From contig JANAVB010044018.1 of assembly GCA_029216955.1 (NCBI GenBank), positions 3,071,359 through 3,135,358 on the forward strand: DNA of 64,000 nt, in the 5' to 3' direction. Both the position numbers and the translations under genes were made by a program. Source of the DNA: Iris pallida. Its lineage: Eukaryota > Streptophyta > Magnoliopsida > Asparagales > Iridaceae. This document shows positions 38,816 to 51,345 of this stretch, piece by piece; the stretch's first letter is position 1, and each line of letters opens with the position of its first letter. A model generated the notes under the pieces. It saw only the letters and a program-made list of their open reading frames with translations. It was not told the DNA's origin and ran no database searches.

Positions 38816-39272
38816 TCTATGGCTCACAGGATGTAGTAGGCGTAGACTAGGAGATACTGATTCATGAGGGTTTAGCTCCATCTGAGGAGGATTTACTAGC
38901 GACTCAGTTAAACTAGATTTGTAATGGATTTGTCTCCAGCTTTATGACTCTTGGCATGTTATTATTTGAGACATATATTTGAGATGATTGACTCTTAGAC
39001 TCTCTTGGACTTGTACTATATTTATGTTAGACTTTCTCTAGATACTCTTATCATGTTTTTATCTTATCATACCATTTATCTTTCCTATAGTATTGTGATT
39101 GAGTATGAATATTATCATTTGTCCTCCGTTTGGAGTTGAGAAATCTTGACAGGTTATAATACATATTGCTAGTTAGTATAGTAGACTTAGATAACGTTCT
39201 ACCGACGATACTACAGCGTAGGCTGGGCATCGTCACGCACTCGTGCCCCTATATCGGGTGCAGGTCGTGACA
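38816..39272 (+). repeat. LTR 3' part related to the element E LTR
   Basis: Plus-strand LTR tail ending GGGTGCAGGTCGTGACA. It matches the reverse complement of the left end of the element E LTR (56511 onward: TAACGTTCTACCG, CGTGCCCCTATA). Its U3 side is missing at the junction with element C. Confidence 0.75.
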
Positions 39273-40489
39273 CGTTTTAGTTGTGGCCCATGCAGGTCAG
39301 GCTTCGCAAATAGGGCGATGTCGTGGTAGTGCAACGACTTAGTTGCACTACTGCGAGCCTGCGATAGGATATAGAAAATAGGATATTATGATGAGAGGAT
39401 ACTCAATCATAATTAGGATTCCTTGAGAGGTTCCTGGGACGACCCCTGAGAATCTCACTATAAACTCTATCTCGGAGACTGTTTCCACTTGTCTCCATCT
39501 ACTCTTCCTTGTTCGTTGTTGAATTTTATTCTTGGTGATCGTTGTTGAATTTCATCCTTGGAGTTCGTTGTTGACTTTGATTTCATCATCAGATGAATTT
39601 TGTGGACTAAGTTAAGGTATATGCTGATGATATAGTTGCTGAGGACAGTATAAAAGGTAAATGTCTGCCTTGGTTATGGAGTCTAGAGTTTATCATAGTC
39701 ATACTAGCTGGCGTGGCGAAGACATAGGGCCTGACTTTGGATATAGTTATATTAGTTATGAAATATAGAGTTTCTCGCGTCATACCGGTTGACGTGGTGA
39801 GAATTCTAGATAACATGATTATAGAAATATATACCTCAGTTATGGACTCTATCGTTTATCGCAGCTATACTTACTAGCGTGGCGAGGATTCTGGGTAATA
39901 TGATTATGGATGGACATATATGATTATCAGATTGTATCTTGAATTGGTTCATAACATCATCTCTATCATTCCAGTTTGGTTATAACAGAATTTATTTCGA
40001 TCATCTTATTAGCTCAGAATGTAGATATCCTTAGTTCCTCTAGTCTAGTTCCTTATAGAGTATATTATATTTGAGGTTCCTTAGATGGTGTAGGAGTTTT
40101 ATAGCTTGTCGATATGTTTGTGTCTTTGAGTGTCAGCGTTGATTATTGGGAGTGTAGCTTGTGGGTCTGTGAGTGATTTCTGGTTGGGCTTGTGAGCTAT
40201 AGGCATCAACCTAGAGCTAACTCGTAGTGTAGTAATTTTGTAGCAATAGTTCTGTGGTAGGTGTCAGTATAGTTAAGTATTGGTACAAATGGTAGAAGGG
40301 AAAGTAGAGTATTGGTACCTTAACCATACTCAATACCCAATACCCTACACCCTATCACATAACACATAGGTAATCTCATTACCTATTGCCTATGTGTTAA
40401 CTTTAACACATTACCTAACACTACTATCTATACATCCATCTATCTATATATTTGACTAATTAGATCCACACATCTATCCCTATCTAGGC

Positions 40490-40527
<38 letters not shown>

Positions 40528-41330
40528 AGTATGCACACTTATGTACATAGGAACACACACAACATACACTCAACATACATTGCTGCTACCTCTATTTTCT
40601 TCTAAAGTATCCCATACAAGCCCCTCCTCACTCTTCACTTGTTGTTCCTAAAAGCAGCCATATACTGTTGCTTGCTAATGCTTCTAATTTCCCTTACACA
40701 GACAGCAAGATGTTGTTGTTACTTAAAGTGAATAAAGCCCCTTGACCCCTACTACTATCTATACTACTTTATATTCCTGCACAGGCTTCCCTTCACTGCT
40801 GCCAAGGCTAAACCTCCCAAAACCTATTGCTGCATAAACTCGTACTATTGTAGCTGTTGTCTTGATGGCTACTCCCCATAACCTGCTGCTGTGCTTCATT
40901 CCCCAATTGCTGGCCTCACTATAACAGGTACATGCTATTGTGTGCAGTCCACCACAAAGCAGCAGGTGTTGCTTACTCGACTACTAATCAGCAGTGCATG
41001 GATTAACTGTTTCTGATGTTTGATCCATCTTCATGTTGTTGTTGCTGCTATCAACAGGGCTAACATTTTGTTGTTTAGCCACAACCCCCTTCACTCCACA
41101 TGTGATTCTTCCTCCTTTCCTCTACTGATACACACACTATCGCCCATATATCTATGCACATATGCCTAAGTTTCTAACCATTCAATCTATTTGTCCTAAT
41201 TATACATATGCATACCCCTATCATAACCCTTTATACATACTCATCTACACTCTATGGACACCCTCTACAATTGAAACTCTTCTCTCTCTAACACACACAC
41301 ACTTACTTATATACACATATTGTAACGCCT
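39273..41330 (+). other. Leader-like non-coding sequence after an LTR
   Basis: Opens with GTGGCCCATGCAGGTC (39283-39298), the conserved post-LTR box, so it looks like the 5' leader of a lost plus-strand element. It then holds a degenerate repeat (three copies of a TTTATC...ACTAGC.TGGCGTGGCGA unit, about 39670-39900), an inverted repeat at 40361-40400, an (AC)n run at 40491-40523 and pyrimidine-rich sequence. No protein domain found. Confidence 0.45.
40491..40523. repeat. (AC)n microsatellite
   Basis: Sixteen or so AC dinucleotides in uninterrupted sequence. Confidence 0.95.
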
Positions 41331-42000
41331 CAGTCCAAAAATACGTAGAACTAGGAATACGTTTACATGCAAGCTACATATCGAGATGACTCCAGCCCAA
41401 CTCTAGTACGTATATGTTGTCTACGTCAGGTAGTTATATCTATATATCACTATGATAATTCTATATCTCAATCCACTGAAGATAAATCGAACATAAGACC
41501 AAGCGCACTAATGTTGATAATGCATTAAGACGCCGGATCCTACAAACAAACAAGAATAGACAATATATAATAAAGTTGATCAAACTCTATTACAATCGTC
41601 TGAACAAGCTCATAGATATTAATAAAGCTCGCAAAACTAGGCCATATCAGCAGAATAAAGTAACGATAAATAAACATAATACTGGTGTATCTTAATAAAG
41701 ATATCAGCTAATATATATACCTGAAATCCTAAATATGTAATTGTTAATCACCATATAGTCTATAGAGCAAACTCAGCAATAACATGGAGAGATCACCAGG
41801 TCCTCAGGGAACTAACAAGATACATATAAACATGCCTACTATGACAGTAAATAACATGCAAGAAAAAATAGGAAGCAACTACTAGAACCATGTAGAAGCA
41901 TGAAAAAGCACAGCCGTGGCAAAGTGCAGGTGATAAGAAGTCGTTGCATACAAACTTCACAAAAGCGCAGGTATCCAAAAGCGTAGGAAATAATAAAAAG
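41331..42000 (-). repeat. LTR fragment, element A/G superfamily
   Basis: Starts TGTAACGCCTCAGTCC at 41331 like the element A LTR (3815) and retains CCAGGTCCTCA near 41798. The segment 41430-41650 is similar to 30410-30600. It fades near 42000. Only the U5 side is present. Confidence 0.6.
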
Positions 42001-43040
42001 TCATAACAGAAAAAGATAGTGCATAAAAAGTTCTTTATTAAAATCATGTCTACAAAGATCTATTACTGATTCTTCATGATCACATATAATGACTAAAACA
42101 CCTAAAGTCTGCAAGTGGGCAATCTTCAGAAAGTGTGCAGACCCTGAGACACGCAGCTCGTCAGAGAAAATCACTTTCACGTCAGAGCAAACCACTTCCT
42201 AGCCAGACGCAGAGAAACTCTAATATGGCTAATAAAGCAGTTATAGGCCCGAGCAAGAATGCAGCACCTGCTCGCACCACTGCCGTCGCTATTGAGCACG
42301 GCAGAGCATAACCTGTGGCTCTTTAGATTGGCAATCAATCCAAAGCCGGAAGCTTGGATATCGAAGACTTCTAAGATGTTTTTCAGGTTCGAATTCCTCA
42401 TGCCAAATGCTCAAGTGCATCTCAAAATCCAGTAGAAGTTCTTCTACAAGGACATAGCTTCTTTGAACGAAGAGATCCACAACCAACAGTCGACTTGTGC
42501 AAGGCCAATGACCGTTTGAAGCCAAGTCAGGATCGAGCATGATGGTAGGAATGCTAAGTGATAGTGGACGTAACTCCTCAGAAAAGCATCCTTTTATATA
42601 GGTTGCGTGCGGTCCAACCCATATGCCATGTGGCCGTCAGTCAAAGACTTCTAAATGAATAGGGTGAACCTCGGACTCAGCACAATGAATCTCATTTAAT
42701 AGGTTCATTTGACTGAAGTCTAGGCCATAAAACTAGTTTAATTCCCCAAATGACGACGGTAATTAAAAAAGATGATGATTGACTCATCCGTTAAAAGAGC
42801 AGTCATTAATTGCTCTTATGACTTCGACAAAACTGGCTCCTTCAGACTCAGAAGCGCAGCCACGTCTGTTCAGCTTAGAAGCACAGCTCCCTCGCTTCAA
42901 CCCAGAAGCGTAGCTCCCTCGCTTCAACCCAGAAGTGCAGCCCATTCAATGGCTCCTTCATCTGACTCGGTTGCCTCAAGCACGAGTCTCCTCGTCGTCG
43001 AAAAGTTTAACTCCTCTTCCGAAAAATTTTGAAATATTTT
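42001..43040. other. Unassigned segment with GCGCAG-type repeats and a minus-strand TATA box
   Basis: Holds a 30-bp degenerate tandem repeat at about 42848-42945 (AGAAGCGCAGCTCCCTCGCT) like U3 of the Tat LTR at 18147. A minus-strand TATA element CCTATATAAAAGG (42590-42602) lies 50 bases before an 83-codon ATG frame (42540-42289). The peptide (MLDPDLASNGHWPCTSRLL) is not recognised. A diverged Tat-like LTR or a small unknown transcription unit are both possible. Confidence 0.35.
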
Positions 43041-43297
43041 TTTATTATTTATTTGATTTAAATGGTGAATATTTGGAATTTTATAAATAATTGTTATATG
43101 ATATATATGTATTTGCCATAAATTAATACCTAGTTTTGAGTATATAATAACACCTTCTTAGATAATGTAATTTCAGAACTCGTGATTTCTAGACCACAAA
43201 CACTTGTGCATATATGATTGTATACGCAAATATGTAAATTAGACTTATATATTTGTACATAAAAATAGAAGTGTATTTGTATAAATTTTAGTATATA

Positions 43298-44032
<735 letters not shown>

Positions 44033-44211
44033 TAGAAATAAATAGAAAAAGAAAGATGAAATAGGAGTAAATCCCAGCCCAGCTCAACTCGAGCCCAAAG
44101 GGGAGCAATCCCAAACCCAACAAGGAAGCCTAGCCAAGCTTCTTTCTCCCCAGCACAACACAGCCCAGACACCTCTACCTAAAACCTAACCCCAAATCTT
44201 ATATAGCAGTT

Positions 44212-44223
44212 GCTATATAAACC
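44212..44223 (+). promoter_or_regulatory. LTR TATA box
   Basis: GCTATATAAACC followed after about 30 bases by AGATCGAAACCCTAAC, a typical plant start-site context. Confidence 0.6.
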
Positions 44224-44806
44224 GGGTATAGGAGATCGAAACCCTAACTAAAACCCTCGCACCCACCCTTGTCTCCTCACCACCTCGCCGGTGACCACCC
44301 CAAAACTCTGCGCGCCACCGCTGTGCGCCGCCAGAGCCGTCGGAGGCCGACCGTGCATGCGACAACCGGCCATGACAGCAGCCGCAGTAGACAGCAAAGA
44401 CAGCAAGCAACAGTCGAACACCCCAATTCACGCCGAGATTGCTTGGCGCTCGGTTCTTCGTTTTGAGAACCGTCTTTTCAGGTACGAAGACAACTTATAC
44501 ACCTTTAAGTCCCTTCAAACAATTTATCTTTAGACGCACCCAGTTGTTTGATAAATTAACGCAAAGTCGAGGGATTTCCTGTTCAAAAACAAAACAGGAA
44601 ATCACCCATAACCCTATTTTGTGAGGCGATTATTAGGCAACCCAGCAGCAAACTAAAAATATATTTAAACAGATATGTAGACAACCTATACGGAATTAAA
44701 AACCTTCTCGTAGTTTTTGATTTCATCAAATGTATGCCAGAAAAACAGATCTCAAAAATCAGAGAAAACTATTTTCAAAAACAAAATTATTTTTAGAAAA
44801 ACCTCC

Positions 44807-44811
44807 GATAC
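44807..44811. repeat. Target site duplication GATAC, left copy
   Basis: GATAC directly before TGTCACGCCCC at 44812. The same five bases follow the right LTR at 55218-55222. Confidence 0.93.
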
Positions 44812-47590
44812 TGTCACGCCCCAGAACCAGAATACTGGAGAGCGGGGGCAGACACAGCCAGCTACGTATATTGAAATGGAAACCACCTCGATATACGGTC
44901 ACGGCTGTCTAGAAATATGAGGGTTTACTACAAGCCAACAGTCTCTTATGGTCATGAACAAGCCTAATATCTCAATCACAAGTAAGTAAGTAAGGTCACA
45001 AGATGTATGATCATTAAATATACAATAATAAGGCGTCCCAAATATTACATATTCAGCTGATCATGAAGCTAGTCGTACAAAATGTTAGGACTAGCGAGAG
45101 TTTTAGTCGTACATGATCAACCCTAGGATTTGTTAATCATGTTTACTGCCCGTAGGCAGACAGTAAGTAAAGTGCATCGAGCTAACAGGTGCTCGTCGGC
45201 TAAACGCCTCAAAAAGAATATCTTTACAATAGAGTGAGCGAAACAAAATAGAAAACCCACTCGTAGCCCGGGTTCCTTCTAGTCGCCACCATCGGGCTGG
45301 AAGCTTGGTAGATCCTCGGGAGCTGCTCCAAAATCTGGCCACACAAAACCAGCTGGGTCAACCCCAGAAAGAGCAAGTGCCACAAGGGGGCCACGAAATA
45401 AGAACAAAAGCCAGCAATCAGCACAAGAAAATTTAATATTAAAACTAGAAACTATGAAAACATGGCAGGATGATATACGACGAGATAACCATGGAACTAT
45501 TCCGATAGCCAGGTTACAACCCGTAAACCAAACAAGGACCGGGGTTGTAACCCTTCATCTGAACAGAACTTGGCTTCCCACCATTTATCGGCAAGATAAT
45601 AATGCAAAAATTCAAGACAGGGAGCAATCTTGTACTGGATCAAGACATGGCTCAACTGGTTATACCTCATTCAATCAATCACGGCCAAGCAGATACTACG
45701 GCTTACTACTTTAACTAACTAGGGTTATCACAGGCCTAATTACTAACAAGATGCAGTGAGATTGTTCCACAGCCACAAGCCCTGCAGACCATCCAGGTTA
45801 CCCAGATCAAAAATTAGGGGTTGAATTCAGGTGGGTACATCGCCCGGGGGACAAATGTACCCTTAGGTGACTTAGAGGGTGCAACACGCGACGGTGTGCT
45901 AGAAATGTGCCCTACTCGACGGCAGGCTACAGATCCCAAGAGCGCCCAGGTAACGGGATTGCCCGTAGCTGTGTCATCTCTTCATGACTACTGTGTTATT
46001 CTAGTTATTAACCTTAATCCATTTTAGTAGGTACTCCTGACCATGGTACTCAAGAGTCCCATCCTAGACATGATGCAAGACAGGACAAGTGGATTTAACA
46101 AGCAAGCAAGAAAGAACCACCCACGATGTCAAGGCAGGTCAAGTTAAATTATCAAGATAAATCATGTTAGGGTACTTGTCAGGAGTGCGCCACGACGGGC
46201 CACTATCATGTCAGGTTGGTCATGTCAGGAGTGCACCACTACGGGTCACTGTCGTGTAATGCTAGTTCCTTGTCATACCATGCCATGTACATTAGTCATT
46301 CCAAACATATTAAGTAAAATCAAGTTCATGACAAAAGGCGTACGGATATAAAATGGGTGTAAAATATCTAATAAAATATCAATATACAGGGCTATAGAAA
46401 AGCCAAGATTAAAGAAATAAGGCCAAAACTCCAAGAGCCAACGGGTTAAGCAAGGGTTCAGGGGAGCAGCGTACGTGAAAAGTCATGCACGCTGAGAGAG
46501 CAGCGTAGGTGAAAAGTCACGCACGCTGAGAGAGCAGCGTAGGTGAAAAGTCACGCACGCTACAGAGAGCAGCGTAGGTAAAAAGTCACGCACGCTGAGA
46601 GAGCAGCGTAGGTGAAAAGTCACGCACGCTGAGAGAGCAGCGTAGGTGAAAAGTCACGCACAATGAGAGAGCAGCGTAGGTGAAAAGTCACGCACGCTAC
46701 AGAGAGCAGCATAGGTGAAAAGTCACGCACACTGAGAGAGCAGCGTAGGTGAAAAGTCACGTACGCTGAGAGCAGCGTAGGTGAAAAGTCACGCACGCTG
46801 AGAGAGAGCAGCGTAGGTGAAAAGTAACGCACGCTCAAGGAGACACGCTTCCAATAGGAAGCGTACCTAAGTCTGCGTACGCACGCTAAAGAGCGCGCGC
46901 AGCTCAGTGTGCGTAAGCTAAACAGCTCTGCACACTGCTCACTGTCTTCTCCAAACAGCAAGAACACCATGGCTGGACCCAAGCTTCAAAATTCATAACT
47001 TGGCCATCCGAACTCCAAATCCGGATTTCCAAAGCTCCAACTGGAGTGAAACTGAATGCTCTTCCACATGGAAACATCAAAACCCAAGAAAATTCAACCA
47101 AAGTAGCTCAAACCATATAAAATTCGAAAATAGAAAAAACCTAGATCTAGAATAATGGAGACTCCAAATCACAAAATGCTAAGTTCTAATGTTGATCACC
47201 AAGTCCTAATCTAGCAAATGGACAAATAAAAGAGGGTTCTCATATAGTGGCAAGATGCACTTGCCTAGGGTTGGGAGAGTTGTGTAGAGGAAGGAGAAGA
47301 AGAAGAAGAAGGAAATAAATGGTGGTTATGAGGAGAGAGAAAATGTTGGTGGAGTTTTAAAGAGGGTGAGTTGTGGTGTGTTGAGGGTGGAGAGTAGGTT
47401 AAGGTGTTCCAATACATAATAAACCAAATCAAACCAACCCAATCCAAACCAATTAAAATCGAACCATGACAAAACCCAAAATACGAGAAATACCGAAATT
47501 CTATAAGTTGAGAAAAATAAAAAATACATGCCGAAATCCAGATACGAGTATAAATATGAAATACAGGAAATACAGAAAATGAGGGTGACA
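44812..47590 (-). repeat. Element B 3' LTR (left copy)
   Basis: 2779 bp from TGTCACGCCCCAGAACC to GAGGGTGACA. Contains 11 units of a 34-bp minisatellite (46464-46838). Open frames inside it are not recognised as genes. Confidence 0.95.
46464..46838. repeat. 34-bp LTR minisatellite, 11 units
   Basis: Unit AGCAGCGTAGGTGAAAAGTC followed by ACGCACGCTGAGAG, with CTACAGAG variants in units 3 and 7. Six units occur at the same place in the other LTR (54258-54462). Confidence 0.95.
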
Positions 47591-47625
47591 ACTCTACCCA
47601 CCTTAAAAGAATTTCGTCCTCGGAA
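47591..47625 (-). promoter_or_regulatory. Element B polypurine tract region
   Basis: Minus strand GACGAAATTCTTTTAAGGTG lies directly before the 3' LTR start TGTCACC. The same sequence, slightly altered, precedes the element E LTR at 60321-60352. Confidence 0.75.
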
Positions 47626-47759
47626 TTTAATCAAGGAGCTAGAGATGGTCATGACAAGCTACATTAAGCACAGGCAAGTTACACTAAGCAGTTCAATCAT
47701 GCAATCATACAATACAAGCAAGAAAGGGAAAACGTAAGCCATAAGAAAGACATTATACC

Positions 47760-49193
47760 TCACGACTCAAACAGGTAGGGATATCGCGATCGGATATCGT
47801 CCTCACGCTCCCACATTGACTCACCTAGAGAGTGATGACCCCAAGCAACACGGACTAATTTAATAGTCTTATTCTTGAGTGTCTTCTCCCTCTGGTCCAA
47901 TATAGACACGGGCCTCTCCTCATACGAAAGGTTGGTACCAACAACCAATTCCGAATGGTCTAGAATGTGGCTCGGGTCCGGAATATATCGTCGTAATTGG
48001 GACACATGGAATACATTATGCACCTCACTTAGCGACGGCGGAAGAGCTAGACGATAGGATACATCTCCTACTCGCTCTAGAATATCGAACGGCCCTATAT
48101 ACCTAGGACTAAGCTTTCCCTACACGCCGAAGCGAATGACATCGCGGTTAGGCGAGATCCTAAGGAATATATGGTCGCCGACAGCAAATTCTAAGGGACA
48201 CCGATGAGCATCGGCCCAATGGCGCTGGCGGTCCTGGGCAACTCGGAGGTGATCTCTGACCTTCCTGACCACTTCAACCGTCTGGGAAATCAATTTGGGC
48301 CCGAGCATCTGTCTCTCCCCGACATCGTCCCATGCTAGCGGGGATCTGCACTTCCTGCCATAAAGAGCCTCAAAGGGTGCCATCTGGATACTGGCCTGAT
48401 AACTGTTGTTGTACGAGAATTCCACCAAGTGCAGATGATTCTCCCAGGAACCACCGAAGTCAAGGGTACAGGATCTCAACATATCTTCGAGAGTCTGGAT
48501 TGTGCGTTCTGATTGACCATCCGTCTGCGGGTGATAAGCTGAGCTGAATTGAAGGCGAGTCCCCAAACTCTTCTGCAAGCTGCGCCAAAAGTGTGATGTG
48601 AATCTTGAATCCCTGTCCGAGGTGATGCTGACTGGCACACCGTGAAGCCTGACAATCTGCCTAAGATACATCTTTGCTAACTGTGCTGTAGACTGCCTAA
48701 CTCTTAATGGGAGAAAGTGTGCCACCTTGGTAAGCCTGTCTACAATTACCCAAATAGCATCTCTGCCGGCCGGAGATCTGGGCAATTCGGTCACAAAATC
48801 CATGGTTATATGCTCCCATTTTTATTCTGGGATCGGTAAGGGTTGAAGAAGTCCAGCGGGCCTCTGATGTTCAGCTTTAACCTGTTGGCAAACCAAACAC
48901 CGAGAGACAAACCGGGCTATCTCCCTCTTCATGCCATTCCACCAGAAATGCTGACGAATATTACGGTACATCTTCGTACCACCCGGATGAATAGAATATT
49001 ATGAACTGTGGGCTTCTGCCATGACTTTCTGTCTGATATCTCCACTGGGTACACAAAGACGAGTGTCGTGCCGAAGAGTACCGTCTTCATGGATACATAG
49101 CTTTGGCCTTCTTCCTGCTTCACACTCTGCTCTGAGTCGCTGGATCTTGGAATCTGTTGACTGCGCCACCCGGATTCTCTCAACTATGCTGGA
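47760..49193 (-). pseudogene. Element B integrase with chromodomain
   Basis: Integrase of element B in the same frame as its Gag-Pol. The zinc region shows IHPGGTKMYRNI, FWWNGMKREIARFV and CLVCQQVKAEHQ. The core spans 48803-48120 without interruption: [25 protein letters not shown] and [15 protein letters not shown] carry the catalytic Asp, Asp and Glu. The C-terminal part shows KLSPRYIGPFDILERV and the chromodomain IKLVRVAWGHHSLGESMW, ending YPYLFES at 47760. Stops: TAA at 48999-49001, TAA at 48822-48824, TAG at 48120-48122. No intron is present at the site occupied in element E. Confidence 0.93.
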
Positions 49194-51345
49194 CTAAACC
49201 TGCTGACTGGCCATCAATGCCACGCTGGTTGGAAGAACCACTTCAATTCCCATCTTCTGGAGATCTGCCAATAGTTCTGGTTGCGCCGTCAGAAAATAAA
49301 CTCCGGCTCTCCTGCTCAATGCATCTGCTACAACGTTGGCCTTCCCGGGATGATACCGCAAATCCACATCATAGTCCACTAGTAGCTCGAGCCATCTTCT
49401 CTGCCGCATATTAAGGTCCTTCTGGGTGAAAACATACTTCAGGCTCTTATGATCAGTAAAGATCTCCACTCTATCTCCATACAAGTAGTGCCTCCACAAC
49501 TTCAAAGCAAACACTACCGCCGCCAATTCCAAGTCGTGGGTCGGGTAATTCTTCTCATGATCACGTAGTTGACGTGACACATAAGATATTACCTTCCCAT
49601 GCTGTATCAAGACACACCCCAATCCTCTGCCTGAAGCGTCGCAATAAACTGTGAATCCTCCGGTCCCATCTGGAAGGGTGAGAATGGGAGCCGTTATCAA
49701 ACCTCGCTTCAACTTCTCAAATGATTCCTGACACTCTGCTGTCCAAACAAATGACACATCCTTGCGGGTCAACTGGGTCATCGGCGCTGAAATCCTTGCA
49801 AAATCTGAAACGAACCGTCGGTAGTAGCCGACCAATCCAAGGAAGCTGCGAACCTCTGCCACTGAGCTGGGTACCGGCCATGACTCGATAGCCACAATCT
49901 TCTGGGGATCCACTTCCACTCCTCCTCGGGTAATGATGTGACCCAAGTATGATATGCGATCGAGCCAGAACTCGCATTTACTGAACTTGGCGTACAACTG
50001 ATGCTCCCTAAGCGTCTGGAGTACGACTCTGAGATGTTGCTCATGCTCTGCTTCACTCTTGCTGTAGACCAGGATGTCATCTAGGAACACGATCACAAAT
50101 TGATCCAAGTAAGGCATGAAAATACGATTCATGAGGTCCATGAATACGGCCGGCGCATTGGTCGCTCCAAAGTGCATAACAAGGAACTCCCAATGTCCAT
50201 ACCTCGATCTGAATGCTGTCTTCAGGATGTCCTGCTCTCTGACTCTGATCTGGTGGTATCCCGACCGCAAGTCGATCTTCGAGACTACTGAAGCCCCTCT
50301 GAGATGATCAAACAAGTCATCTATCCTCGGAAGAGGGTATCTGTTCTTGATTGTCACCGAATTCAAGGTACGATAATCAACACATAGCCTGGACGTACCA
50401 TCCTTCTTTTTCACAAGAAGCATCGGGGCTCCCCAAGACAATCCACTTGTACGGATGAATCCCTTGGTCCTCAGTTCCTCAATCATCTTGTATAAAATTT
50501 CCAACTCTGAAGGCGCCATCCTGTAGACTCGCTCTGATACTGGCACTGTCCCGGGAATCAAGTCTATAGTGAACTCAATCTCCCGCTCCGGCGGCATCCC
50601 TGGGAGCTCCTCTGGAAAGACATCTGGAAACTCTTCAACTATCCGGGGTAACTGCACTGCTGCTACGGTCATCCGCAATGCTGGGGAAGATGGCTCCACT
50701 GCGCCTCTGGAAAACGAAAACTCTGGCTCGCCGGGGATACTAAAGACAACTCTGCCAATATGGCAGTCTACCCTAGCATACTGGTTCCTCAACCAATCCA
50801 TGCCTAGGACTACATCATAGTCTGCCATAGGAAACTTTATGAATCTAGCAGGGAACTCCCTACCGCTAACTACGATCCGACACGAGGAAAACACTCGATC
50901 TACTCCCACAAGGCCATTACCAGTAAGTATATTGAGCCTCACTGATAATGACTCAGGCTCCAATCCTATCCGTGTCACGAATCGTGCAGACATAAATGAA
51001 TGCGATGCACCAGAATCAAATAATACAGACGCTGGAGAGGAGTTGACAAGAATAGTACCTGCCACAACCTCACCTGGTGCAACTTCTTCTTCCATAGCCA
51101 TCATCATGGCCTGACCTTGTCCTCTGGCTGCTGGTCCCCTCTGCTGGAAACCTCTCTGCCTATTCTGGGTCTGAGCTTGGGCTTGTGCATACTGCTGGGG
51201 GTGCTGTTGCTGGAATGCCTGAGACTGAGGCGGCAAGGGCCTCGAAGACTGATACTGCTGCTGCTGAACTGGTGCTGGGGCCGGTCCTCTCACCGAAGAG
51301 CTAGAAGGGTTGGATGCTGATGAACCACCCCTATTCGGGCAAGCC
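49194..51345 (-). pseudogene. Element B protease-RT-RNase H, uninterrupted
   Basis: Part of a 750-codon open frame that runs from 51446 to a TAG at 49194-49196. Protease has [13 protein letters not shown] and [13 protein letters not shown] has [44 protein letters not shown] and the intact active site [11 protein letters not shown], then [15 protein letters not shown]. RNase H has [33 protein letters not shown] and [11 protein letters not shown], then [13 protein letters not shown] and [10 protein letters not shown]. All catalytic residues look intact. It is marked as a pseudogene because the polyprotein around it is interrupted by stops. Confidence 0.95.

Noticed and set aside
45133..45424. 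Paired frames in element B LTR (repeated at 52927-53218) as duplicated genes
   Set aside because: They are duplicated because the LTR is duplicated; two overlapping frames are open at once and no domain is seen.
46464..46838. CRISPR-like array of about 34-bp repeats
   Set aside because: Units are directly tandem with no unique spacers and lie in both LTRs of a plant retrotransposon; it is a minisatellite.
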